The translations under genes were made by a program, and so were the position numbers. The notes beneath the pieces were generated by a model, which was not told the DNA's origin, did not search any database, and was given only the letters and a program-made list of their open reading frames with translations. From the NCBI GenBank assembly GCA_003342815.1, contig PTEX01000305.1, positions 239,550 to 303,549 on the forward strand: a stretch of 64,000 nucleotides of DNA, read 5' to 3'. Positions 24,401-36,500 of the stretch are shown piece after piece (position 1 is the first letter of the stretch; each line of letters starts with the position of its first letter). This DNA comes from Eudromia elegans. Taxonomy: Eukaryota; Chordata; Aves; Tinamiformes; Tinamidae.

Positions 24401-25860
24401 ATTTGCCTAGTCATATGAATATTCAAATTAAGCAAGCTAAGAGTTGAAAAATCATAATTTGCATTTGCTTGGTAAAGAACAGATAGCAATTTGACTTTTT
24501 AAAATCACAGATGATTCCATCTATATTAAAACTGCATCTTTTCATATGTCCCATTTAAAGTCTGGGCAACACACATTCATAACATCATCTTTTGTAATCC
24601 TGCAGGGACTGAGCAATTACTCTGCAATTTCTCTAACACAGGATCTTTTGGGAAATGGTATCATTTAAGTTCCAGGTTACAGAGAAAAGTATGTCTTTAG
24701 TGAGCGTTAAACAATGCCTCTTTTGCAAGGGTCAGTGGTAGAGTGTTAGTTCATGACTGTGAAAGTCATTATATTCAATCATTAATAGCACAGAGCAGGA
24801 CCTAACTTTACACAAGAGCACTCAGAGGGGCACTCAACAGATCATCTAATCTTTATCATTCACTGTAATCCGATGCATAGCAACAAAAAACTTGTAGAAT
24901 TCAAAATAATTTGTTTCTTTCTGCTGTGCTCAGCATCTAGCCATACATTGATGGTTGGGGGAATTTCAACTATGTGTGGATTCAAGGAAAAAAAAAAATT
25001 GCTTGAAATTTTTTTTTTTTTGGTTATGGAAGTTGAAGAAATGAAAACCTGAAACTAACCTTAATAAAAGCATGCGACTTTTCCATTAAAAAGTGTACCA
25101 GAGGAAAAAAAAAGGTCGTCAAGATTAATACTAGACTACCATCATCATGATGGTAGTAGCAAGCTGATGATTCAGGATTCAAATTCTAGATAAACAGACA
25201 TGACTAAAGTGTTTGTTTTTCCTGGACCAGTTACTCAAGAATTCCATAAGGGCTATTTTGAAATTAATCGACTACTGGAGAAAAAAAATTAACGGACTTG
25301 AGAGAGTTTGACTTAGATAATATTCCTTGCTGTCATCATATAAGGAAAAGAGGATATAATAAGGAAAATGCTGTAAGTGTACTTTGCCAGCAGGACACTT
25401 GGATCCAAGTGAGAAAACAAACAAGACTCATATATGCTCTATTATTGCATCTCTTGGAGTTTTACTTGACAAGCTTCTCTCTCACTATAAACTTACAGAT
25501 GCTATACACAACTACTTCATCTTTACTATAATTTATACACAAAGATTTTAAAAAAGTGATCTTTTAAGTGCCTTGTTAAAAATACACACTTTTTAATATG
25601 CTGAAAAACTTGCCCTTCCTATGATGCAGTTTAAGTGTTTCCAGTGAACTGGTCTAATGCTGGAATGACTCATTCTTTTGAGTCTTATCCGACTGTCCAG
25701 AAGGAACACAAGCTTCCTATGAAAGAGTCACATTCATAATCTAGTTCTCCACAATACACATAAGAAAAGACTCAAAAATGTGGTATAGTACCTGAAGGGG
25801 ACTCTCAACAACATTCCTGCAAGAATCGGGGTGAATGCTACTCTTCCTATCCCTTTCTTC
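21428..25860. other. VEGFC upstream flank, part 2: no gene seen
   Basis: AT-rich, CpG-poor unique sequence with short homopolymers. No coding exon, RNA gene or clear mobile element is seen. A palindrome at 25136-25156 is listed separately. A11 and T13 tracts near 24.99-25.02 kb could pair with each other. Confidence 0.65.
25136..25156. repeat. 21-bp near-perfect palindrome
   Basis: CTACCATCAT and ATGATGGTAG form a 10-bp perfect inverted repeat around a single C. Confidence 0.85.
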
Positions 25861-26045
25861 CTAGTTTCCCTACCGAACCAATGGACAGCAACGTATGCTG
25901 AATATCCGACAAGAAAAGTGCGCAGCGGCGCGTTCGTCTCCCGCCCGGGCAGATGGTGACGTGCTGGGCAGCACACCAGGGGAAGCCGGGCCTGACTGGC
26001 AACTGACGGTGACATCTGCCCAAGTCATCCAACCGACAGTCGTTT
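25861..26045. promoter_or_regulatory. Orphan CpG-dense patch about 12 kb upstream of VEGFC
   Basis: About 15 CpGs occur in 185 bases, eight of them in 25921-25961, whereas the flanks have almost none. It is too short for a classical CpG island but is the only such cluster away from the VEGFC promoter. It also carries the inverted repeat GGGCAGATG (25947-25955) and CATCTGCCC (26013-26021), each containing a CAGATG/CATCTG E-box. A minus-strand frame of 93 codons crosses it, but it matches nothing I know and overlaps other open frames. It might be an enhancer, a noncoding-RNA promoter, or the relic of a GC-rich insertion. Confidence 0.4.
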
Positions 26046-28383
26046 CTGGAAAATTACATTCATAGACCAAGGGCTGTATATGCAAGATAAAATATTCAGT
26101 TAGGTTTGTGGTTAAGATGTCGTTTGTGGGTGCCAGCTCTTATAAGATTTATGCTTTCCAGTTTGAGCGGTCTATTATATCCTGAAAGTTCATTTTAGAT
26201 GCTCTTGGCTTTGAATTAAGGGTTCTGTTAAAAAAGTATAAAGTTTTTACTGACCAAATAAGATGTAGGACACAGCTTTAGTCTTGCTGTAAATCTGACG
26301 CTGCCTTTTACTACAGCCATTGGGCTTTGAAAAGCTTAAAATAAATGAAAGGACAGTGGAAGTTATGGAAAGCAACTATTTAAACTAGCAGAAATATGAA
26401 AGAGCAAGATTCTGAAAACTACTAATAAAGGAAAGCACCTACTTATAATTAGTGTGGTTAATGCTGGAAGAAACTATCACTACAGGTCTGCCAAGCAGAT
26501 CTAGGAGTCCTTTTAAAGGTATGCTCTAGCTAAACAAGTTGTAAAATTCATTTATGCTATGTTATACTGCTCAGAACAGATTTAAACACGAGAACTTTTT
26601 ATTTAAAAAAAAAAAGTTCTTAGAAGAACAAAATATTTACCCATTAGAGTTATGTGTATTGTAACCTGATGATCTTGCTTTTATGGCTGACAAAACACAA
26701 AACATGCTCATAGTGGACTGGAAGGCATGTTCCTCCTTCTCTCCCCTTGGAAGCTACAGCTGTGAATGTGTTATATTTAGTAGTACTTTTTTTGAATCAA
26801 ACTATGCAGCAAAACATTCATTATTATTAAAGTCCACAGAAGTCAAACTTGTAATATGGACTGCTAAAAAATTTCAGAAAATTCAGTATGGTTTTAATTA
26901 TGTTTAGCAATTTTGTTAGAGAAAAAAAATTAGCTACATTAGTTATTGTGGCTTAACCAATTCTGGCTTCCTGTTCTTGCTTCTGCTTTTAAGCTGTCCA
27001 TCATGGAACGTATAGGCAAACAGTCAATGGACAGTAACAGTAACAGCAAACAGTAATAGCAGAGCTAACAGCCCAAGCAGATATTAATGAAGTAGGCAGT
27101 AAGTCCCATTTACGCACTACCTGGCTTTATAGTGTCTCTGAGGAATCTAACAAAAAGNCTTCCCAGTACATTAAGTAAGGACCAGTCTATACTAATAACA
27201 TAGCCTGGAAGAACTACATCTTACAAGAAAGAAAATACTTCTTAGACAGATAGATTTGGAGACGGATGATTTTTGTCTCCTAGGTCTGAAATCAGTCAAA
27301 GAGAACTAGGTGCAGCTTGGTGATAGGTGCTCAAGAGCAGGAGGCAAAGAGAAGCTTTCCTGCTAAAAGTAACGAAACACTGTCAGTTTGTGTTCAGCGT
27401 GGGACTTACCTTGGTGGGAACTAGATAGAAGTTACAGTGGTGTTATCTAATAGATGAAGCACAGAGCTACCAATTGACACTTTTTAACAATCCTAAGATT
27501 AGCAACTCTCATGGTTAACTCTACAGTAGCAACAGCACTTTTATTTAGTTATTTACCAAAATAAAAAACTGTCTGTATGGAACAGGACAGAACTGCCAGA
27601 GTAGATGAGATTATAAATTGCCTGAAATCTCTCTGCAGGCAGTAATGCACTTTGTGACATACCACATACACTCTCCAGCAGGACTTCATAGTCCAAGCCA
27701 CTTCAGAAATCCTCAAGTATTGTCAAGAGGAAGTCCTAAAGCTCACCTTGAGAAACCTCCATTTCTGTAAATGCAGAAAATTAACACAAATCTGTTTCCC
27801 TTAATCAAGCTTCCAAAAATAATTTTCAAGTTCTATTGTAAAATGAAGTGCAAAGCAAAAGCCTCTGTTGTACTGAGAAGTGATAATTTCTTATTTGGAG
27901 GCATGGTGGAAAGTCAGAAAGAAAAGTCACACTATCAATGCCAGAGGTGCCAAATGCACTACACACTAGAAGCATTTCAACTGATGAAGCAAAGACTTTT
28001 TTTCCCTTTCACCATTCAGATCTTCTATTTTCTAATATTAAGAGTTTGGGATAAGAGAGAATAGAAAATGAGAATTTTTTTTTTTTTAATAACTATCATG
28101 AAAATTCATGAGATGACTTACTGTGCATAAGTCATTAGTAAATTAAAGAAAACCAGGAATGATAGCAGCATTAAATATCAGGCTGTTAAGAAAAGCAGCC
28201 AAGCACAGCACTGCATTAGCTCATGAGTTAGTGAAATTCATTTTACTGGATGTGGCCTGTAAGGGAAAAAATAAAAAATATTGTAGGGATCTGTTGCATG
28301 CTGTTTTAGCAAGAGATTAGAATGATTTACAACTTAACTGTTCTTCTCTATATGTCATAGACACTTTTTGGGATGCTCAGTTT

Positions 28384-28388
<5 letters not shown>

Positions 28389-28414
<26 letters not shown>
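28389..28414. repeat. (AT)13 microsatellite
   Basis: Perfect AT dinucleotide repeat of 13 units. Confidence 0.95.
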
Positions 28415-28712
28415 CTCCCCTGAAAACCTGTACAATCCATTACAAATCACTGATATTTCTATGAACTCTAGGTAACTTTCTAATACAAACAGAACTAGGT
28501 CCAACATACAGTCTTTCCATGAGACTGCAGATTAAAGACTGAGCTGGAAACTGGTGGTTACCTAGGGACAAGCAAGCAAGACCTGTTTATATTATGGATG
28601 AGTAGAGGACATTTCCAAGCAACACCCACTCACTTATTCTCATATATCACATATACAGTACATCAAAAGGAGTAATGTTCAATGATCTTAATGTAATGAG
28701 CCAAAGTTAGTA

Positions 28713-28796
28713 GTTAGGCTAGTAGTACTACTGCTAAGAGACACATGTGTCTATGTTAGGCTAGTAGTACTACTGCTAAGAGACACATGTGTCTAT
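28713..28796. repeat. Perfect 42-bp tandem duplication with nested palindromes
   Basis: Two identical 42-base units, 28713-28754 and 28755-28796, stand head to tail. Each contains two separate perfect palindromes: AGTAGTACTACT (12 bp) and AGACACATGTGTCT (14 bp). The lack of any difference between copies suggests a recent event, or an assembly artefact. Confidence 0.95.
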
Positions 28797-28822
28797 GTTA
28801 TGTGGGACAGGGAACCCTAATC

Positions 28823-28862
28823 TTAAAATGACAAATAGTCCTATTTTAAAAATGACAAATAG
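28823..28862. repeat. Short direct repeat (about 16 bp, two copies)
   Basis: TTAAAATGACAAATAG at 28823-28838 recurs with one extra A at 28846-28862. Confidence 0.8.
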
Positions 28863-28895
28863 GTTTAGAATCATGAATACCTTTCAAAGTGAAAA

Positions 28896-28933
28896 AACAG
28901 CTCACATAACTTTTTTTTTGTATGTGAGCTGTT
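28896..28933. repeat. Hairpin: 13-bp perfect stem, 12-base loop
   Basis: AACAGCTCACATA (28896-28908) pairs perfectly with TATGTGAGCTGTT (28921-28933) around a T-rich loop. It has no G+C-rich-stem-plus-T-run terminator role in a eukaryote; it may be a relic of a small inverted-repeat element. Confidence 0.85.
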
Positions 28934-30310
28934 ATTTAAACATTATTTTAAAGTCAGTCTGACCTGTAAACACCCATCCCTTCAGAAGAAATTAATAGTT
29001 GGATCTAATCTATGAAACACTAGGAGCCATGTATAAAAGAGATAAATATTGTCAGCTGTAAAAATTAAAGTTGTGGCAATCAGTAAAGACAGCACTGTAG
29101 ATGTGGCATGCCCATTTCAGAATTATGATTAACTTGTTAATCTTAAGTAACTGACTTTCATCTTGCATTTTTCATGGAAGACTCTGCTAGTATCTATCAC
29201 TAAAATGTGTTATACTGTACAGAGAACAGTTTACACACTGCATACAGAATTGGCCACTTCTGCTTACTCTTTGTCGTCTTTGCCTAGCTATTCTTTCATT
29301 CTAGTTTAGCCTGTTACCATTGTGTCTTGCTTGTGGGGGATCGTAAATATTCCAATAGAACAGGAGATCTCTTATTATCCTAAAACATACTTATATTCAG
29401 CTGTTCTGTTTGGAATTGTTTAAGCACATGCACATCTTTTCAGTATCAGAAATTTATACAAAAATGGATAAGTTACATAGATTAGCTTGACCATCCACAG
29501 AACTGTTTTGCTGAATGGGTAGTGGGATACATATTTCAGGGGACTGTCTTTAGAATAGAGGTATTGTGGAAAGAAAAACAAAAAGCAAAGCCAAAAAAAA
29601 ACATGAAGCAAAGGTGAGAGAGATGCAATTAACCATAAAAACATCATTGCCAAAAGCTCCAAGAGACTTTCACACGGTGGATTGCATACCAGAGGAAGAA
29701 GGTTAAAATGACGCTTAGAACATTCTCATGACTGGGCAGGAGACTGCACCAAAATCTTTGCTTGTGTTCAAATTTTTGGCATATTTTTGGATTATTTCCC
29801 TTGTTGTCTGATCCAGCAGCCACACTGATATATACCAGATCATCTGACAAAATCCTTTCTTGCGTCTAAAGAATACCTGGACTTAACTGATCTAAGTTCT
29901 CTCAGGTAATCCAAGTTATTTATATTGCGTTATTGGCAGGCAAGATTTTATGCAATAAGAAAAACGAGAAGACTAATCACCATATTCAAAGTTGCCCAGA
30001 CCATGCCCAGACATTGCCTGTGAACACAACTGCTGTCTATGAAATTGCAGTTTAGCCTTCCACTCACCTAAGTCAACAAAGCATTAGCCAAATATGTTTG
30101 TTTTCACAATCAAGCTCTAGAGGGTGAACAATATATTTACTATTCACATTCTGGCAATCCAAATAATCCCTGCCATGTATTATTTTAAAGGAATTTAAAA
30201 AGCTGGATGGAGATTCGCACAAGCTGCAGGGGCAGAGCACAGGCACATTCAAGAGGTTCTGAAGTGGCCAAACTTTGTGTACACAAAAAAGGCTAAACTT
30301 GTCTTGTTTC

Positions 30311-30530
30311 TGGGTCACAGGCCATCAGGACCTTTGACCCGCGAGCTATAGATCTCTTACGCAGGCAAATTACTTACACTGCGATACTCCATACACAGCA
30401 GCCACCCTAAGCGTCCCACCAGGCACTACAAATAGGGTGGGGTTACACTTGGGCTGGATTCGATTTGGATGGAAATGAGCCTCCCCGGGAAGCCTCCCTA
30501 AGCCTTTTAAATAACGCCTGAGCAATGCCA
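30311..30530. promoter_or_regulatory. CpG-retaining stretch, possible conserved element
   Basis: Around eight CpGs are kept in about 170 bases (30340-30512) in an otherwise CpG-poor flank, together with a CCCCGGGAAG block. No frame or known repeat explains it. This is suggestive of regulatory DNA only. Confidence 0.25.
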
Positions 30531-33500
30531 TGATGATTTGGCTTTAGAGAGGTGAGTAGTGAGGCTGCTTCTTCTGTTTTAGGAACTTAGCTGGTTAGGA
30601 TACCATTACTGTTTAATTCTGATTTTTTTTTTTCTAAATTACAAATTTTGCATGGTAGATGGAAAGGAGAGCATATCATCACATCATATCTAATTTCATA
30701 CAGGGTGATTTTTCCTTTACAGAACTTTCTATTTGCCCAATATGGTCATAAATAAATATTGAAAAATTCACTGCTAAACGAGGAGAAAAATATGCCAGCT
30801 TGCCTAGGTGCCCAATTCATTTTCCCCATTGGTGGTGAAGCATTTCCCTATTTCTATTTCTATTTATTCAGTAGCCTAAAGTCAAGGTTAATTTTAAGAA
30901 GCACTCAAAAAACCCACAATTTCACCAGAAGAAAGGAACAGTGATTCTAATTATTTTGCTTCCCCCTCCCCACACCAGTTAATCTAACATGCAAATCTAC
31001 CTGTCATAATTCAATGAATGACAAAGCCAGAAATGACATGGTTCTCTGAAACCGTCACTTCTGACAGCTCCTGTAAACTGCACCTCCTATATCACCAATA
31101 GGTAACAGCTATGTCAGTGTCACCGATTATTAATAGTTACATCAATATCTAATACTTAAAATTAAGAATGAGGACCAGAAAGAAGTCCCAAGACAACTGT
31201 TAAGGATTCATCAGTACTTCACTGGATTAAGAAGGAAAAAACTAGAGTATAAGCCTTCCTTTTCTTCTAATATATTACCACAGAGCAAATACATTTCTTC
31301 TGGAACATCAATAAATGGCAACTTATTTTAAACATCTGGCATGCTTCTAATCTGCTAGTAAGCTAACAAAGAGATGATGTTTAAGTATGTTCAAGTCATA
31401 TTACTACCGAGCTCATCAGCATGCAAGTGCTGCATGCCCTGGCCACAGTCACGCTGACAGCAGCCCTGACTATCACCCCAGATGGAGAAGATATGAGTTC
31501 GGTGCCCGCTGCACATCAGAGGAAACATAATCACCCAGCTCCGCATATGGCTTGGACTGCTTTTCTACAGTTCAAGCACTTTCTACTCCTCCTGAAATGG
31601 TGACATTTTAAAATGTTTACTGTGCCAAAGACAGGGACCAGGATTGTTAGCCCAGTGAATGAGGAACTAAGATTGAGCAATATTTTAAGCTTTAAAGTTC
31701 TTAGCTTTTTAAAACAGTATTTTAACTTTGGGACATTCAAAGTGAAGTGAGTTCTCACGCTATTAGATTTCTTAGTGTTAAAGTGATATTTGGTCTCCAA
31801 GTGTTTCTTTTCATTGTATGCTCATTAGATTAAGGTAGCCAACATTATGCTAGGGAAAAAGAATAAAAAACCAGATATAACAAAGTTATAACACAAAACA
31901 AAAAATAAACAAGCAAATCCCACCTAAAAGCTATTACTTTGGATGTTTCTTTTCCATATGCCCACAGTATCATTGCTCATCATAAATAAGAAAAATGTAT
32001 AAATTCCAAACTTAATATTATTTCCTAAATGATTTAATACAAATAAAAACTTTCTAATAACAACATAAAAATAGGGTTATCAAAACCAAGAATAGAAATA
32101 AGAAAAACACCTTTCTAATGACCATATTTCCACTCTGAACAGAAAAAAAAAAACAAACACTTTTTTTCACAGGAAGATCTAATTTCATTATATTTTTCTC
32201 TTCAATTACTCCTTTAGCATTCCTTCAGCTACTGGCTGTCAGCTGAGGTATAATTTCTGTCATTTGCCATCCAAGTCCTGTCATTTGTACTTTTCTGAAC
32301 TGAAGCACTCAAATTGTATTAGAAAACATTTGATACACCTACTCAAAATTGTTTAAAGGCAACTGTATCAAAATACTATGACTGCCTGTATGTTGACCCC
32401 ACTATCAAATCCCTAAGGATTAACATGTCTTTTTCCATTTCCATAAACAACTCTGGATCACATTTTATATAACTTCTACTATGAGAAATATATTCACCAT
32501 AAAAACCTACTAAAAGGATGGATAAAAATTATTTTGAAAGTCTCTCCATTACATGCATTTCAAACTGCTTTCCAAACTTGCGAAATAATGTGTTCTTACC
32601 ACAGTCACTGTTCAAGGACATTCTGCTGTCTGGATGACAGAAAAAGAGAAGACTCATTCACTGAAATAAACTATGTTTAGTAACACCTGCCTAGCTAAAG
32701 CATAGCACAGAGCAAGCTAATAAGTTGGATTGATTTCAGTGATTTAAGAACAAAAAGTGTAGGCCAAACCGTAAAATGATGTATTTGTCTTAACATTAAC
32801 AGACTCATGATGTTTTTGCTTGCAAATCATCAGGGTCTACTAAAAAATATGTTAGCAAACACTGATCTAGGTGCACATTACAGAAACATTGCTTTCTCAG
32901 AAATACTCCACTCTATTTCTTTTACACCTAAGTATATTTCTTGGTCACCATCTTACATAACTGCTCCATTTCTTTTATAGAGTTCTCTTACTCCCCAGCC
33001 TAAAGACCTCTTTAAGAAATTTAATGCTTAGATGAGAAAACAATTTTATTTTTCTAACTACCATACATCACAAGACTTACTTTTGTTAAAACAATAGCTT
33101 TGCCAATAAGTATAATGAAATCAGGTACTAAATATACATTCAACTATGAGGATATGAGCGCTCAGCTATTTATAGAAAAAATTTAAAAGAACTAAGCTAA
33201 GCTGCCTTCCCACTCCCTACGGTGGGAATTTAGTCATCAGAGGAAATGTCAAAGTTAGTCTAGCACACCAAACAATACTACCTCCATTGTTAAATATCTC
33301 TGAATTTTTAGGATACTTTAAAACAAAATATAATCTAATAGTTATGCAGTGGCTGTAGCAAGTTTTCCTTTTTTTTTAAAGTAGCTTTATTGTTAAAAGC
33401 TTCCCCCCCCCCCCCCCCCCCCCCCCCCCCGAGGTTCAATTTGTATTTTCAGCACTACCTTAACTAAACAAATTACATCAGAAATGTTATTTCTGAAAAC

Positions 33501-36500
33501 ATAATTTCTCCCACAGGTTCAGAATATTCATATTAACTTTCATATCAGTATGTTTCAAGTCCACTAAAATATTAAGCAACTAAAATAAGAAATGAATACA
33601 AAAACTTCCTCTGTAACCGATTTTAACAAAATAGGAGTATCAGGACCAACACACATTTAAAGTAAAGTAGCTATTAAGTTTTCTAAACACTTCTTTACCT
33701 CATATTCCCTACAGCTTGCATATTAGACAAGTATAAAGAACTTCACAGTAACATTAAAGGAAAATTAACATGTCATTTAAATATACTGTCATAACACCAC
33801 AATATACTATTTTTGTTTCATAAAGCATAAAATCACCAATGTACATACCACATTACAGATAAAGAACAATAATCTACACACAAACAACCAACCCTTCAAT
33901 CTAAACCCAGAGGAATATTACTCATCCCCTACAGATTAAATATTTTGCTAGAAACCAAAAGAATCCATACTATACCTACCCAAGCTCCTGTAGACTGAAG
34001 ATGTATTTCAAAAGCTGCCATAGCAAAAAAGATATTCATTGACAGGTATGAATGTTAACCAGCAAAGATGATCACTCAAGAAGCATGCTGGTCACAGCAC
34101 AGCTGGGCAGCAAGACTTCACCAGCCTAGAGCAATTAAGGGTAAGTGTCAACACCTGACTCCTCTCCCTGCTGTTCAAGAAGAACTTTGATTGGAACAGG
34201 AGATCAGATTAGTGACAGATGGTTCTTAGAGCACTACTAAACTTAGAATAAAGCTATTGATTTGGTTTTGAAATAGTAAGTTGACTGATGGTGATTGCTA
34301 AAACTACTATGTTCCTCTAGAGGAACGCAAGGTCTTTTTACAATAGTGATATACGGAATTTTCCTAACAGTGGGTCTTCTCTGTGCAAAGCAGTGAGAGA
34401 CAAAGGGTAAAGGTGATAAAGTGTCTTACTGCTATTCTCTAATTACTGTTTTGACTTGCTTTATAAAATCTTTCTGATGCTTCTTCATAATAGATATGCT
34501 GCCTGGTCAGTCACTTATTTCAGGGATGTGAAGGATGTTACAGGTCTAGTATGGACCGCCTTAGAAAGCTAAGTGGAAGGGACTATGTGGAATATTCACA
34601 TATGTCTGAGGATGGCTGTTTTTAACTAGAGCAACCTCACAAGCCAGTACAGGACTCCAAGAAATGGGCTCCCTTGTTTACTGAGGCTGCACAAAATCAA
34701 GTCTCTACTGAGGTTAAATGCCTCACAGCAGGTCTTAAGGTTGTGTTTTTGCCGTGCCTCTCACTTTTCAAATTGCAGAAATGGTTGTGCAAGACAGAAA
34801 CCAAAAATGTTTAATGTTACTTACAGCCTCAAGTGACCTGAAACTGAGCAAAATATGTTCTCTTTGTTGAGATAAATTATTATTCAATTGTTGATTTTAT
34901 ATTTTAGCGCCTTTTTTAAGCCTTTGCAATTAGCCCAACAAAGTCACTATGTACATAATATGATAAAAGTGCTTTTCATGCTATGTGTTAGAATTTCTCT
35001 TAAATATATTTCATTCTGTAATGATGGCAACTATATCCTGCAGCAACCACACAGCATTATGGAACTGAGTTTTGCTTCAAAAGACTTCTAAGCATATGCA
35101 TATCTTTAAGCAGATGTCTAGGTTTATTTGCTTTACCAAGCTTAGAATTGCATTCATACTTAAGAACTTTACTGTATTGGAACTCTGCCATTCCTAGACA
35201 TAGTTGTCCAATGTGTTTTCACACTTGTAACTGTCACTTCTCCAGGCTGAATAGAAAGAAAGTTCTCTTTATTGCCTTACACCTCTGCCATCAATGTAAT
35301 TGTATGTAGGCACAGTGATTTCAACTTCTTCTCATATGCCACAGGATCATTAGCAAACATATTCAGAGAGATACTTACCTCAGTAGAAGAGAATGCAAGC
35401 TTTTCTTAAGTGATTAACAGATTTTAAAGAGTGAAGACTAATAGATTTTAAAGACATTGCAACTCTGGAGTAGAACTATGTTACAGAATTGTATTTAGTA
35501 AGTGTTGCAATGAGCTCAACAGCTCTTATTTGTAGTAAGCACATCCTTCAGAAGGTACTCAGATTTAATTTGAAGACTCCATGAGGTAAGGAACCCACAT
35601 TTCCATTTTCTTGTTAACCACTATCATTGTGATACACTCAAGCAAAAAAACACAGCTGCATCTGACTAATTTTAAGCCACTTTCATGTACTTCCCCATTT
35701 AGAAGCCTTTTATATAAAAATATTACTCTTCCCTTAAAAATGGTTATAAATTGGAATCAGTTTGCTTTTTGTTATATTTAAAAGCTTTATATCTAACCTT
35801 TGCCATGTTTATCTTCTTTTGTGCTTCACTTGGAAGCAACAACAACAACAAAACCAGAAAGACAAGCCTCACCATCATCTCTGTCGACATATTTTCAGAG
35901 AAAGTTTCTGGAAGCAAAAAGCCTAATGAATTAATCTCATAGGCTTGTACAGGTTTCAGAAAGGACTGCTGAATAGTCAGATGAAAGAGAATGGAGAAAT
36001 TCAATTTGCCAATGATCACTGATATTATTTTTCATGTTTTTCCTGTAAGATGCTTATATCTGCAGGTATATGTGTGTTATGGGCACAAGTAAACTTATAA
36101 CATCTAAAGAGGGAGGATATCCGGCACTCTTTACAGGCTCAGAGCTAGGGTAAATTTATTTATTTATTCATATCTATCAGTGCTAGAGAACTATCCAAAA
36201 TAAATCAAAAAGATGCCTACAAATTAGGTCTGCTGTACCCCACCTCACTAATATAATTCATGGATGACAAGAGGTGTTATTTTCTCGTTTTATAATGATA
36301 TAGCTGTAAGTCTCAAAGTATAGTTAAGTCACAAAAAAGTAAGATGGATACATGAAACATCCAGGCTGCTGGAGCCCTCCAATTATAAATGTGGGCAACC
36401 TAAGGAAACTGATCATTGAGATTTTTTCTAGGAAAGCACAATTCTAGGCCTCAAATACTTGTTCTTGTTTAATTATCATTTTGTCTGGTGTTATACGATG

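Larger units (their letters stand above)
26046..30310. other. VEGFC upstream flank, part 3: no gene seen
   Basis: AT-rich unique sequence. A loose CAGTAA/CAGCAA-type repetition lies near 27.03-27.06 kb. The (AT)n repeat, tandem duplication and hairpin near 28.4-28.9 kb are listed separately. No coding exon or RNA gene is seen. Confidence 0.65.

Noticed and set aside
25734-26085. Frames of 61-93 codons on the minus strand over the CpG-dense patch
   Set aside because: Several overlapping frames are open together because of the base composition, and none resembles a known protein.
35200-35300. CTTCTCCAGGCTGAAT resembling a reverse-strand CR1
   Set aside because: Only about 16 bases fit, with no supporting flank; too short to call a mobile element.
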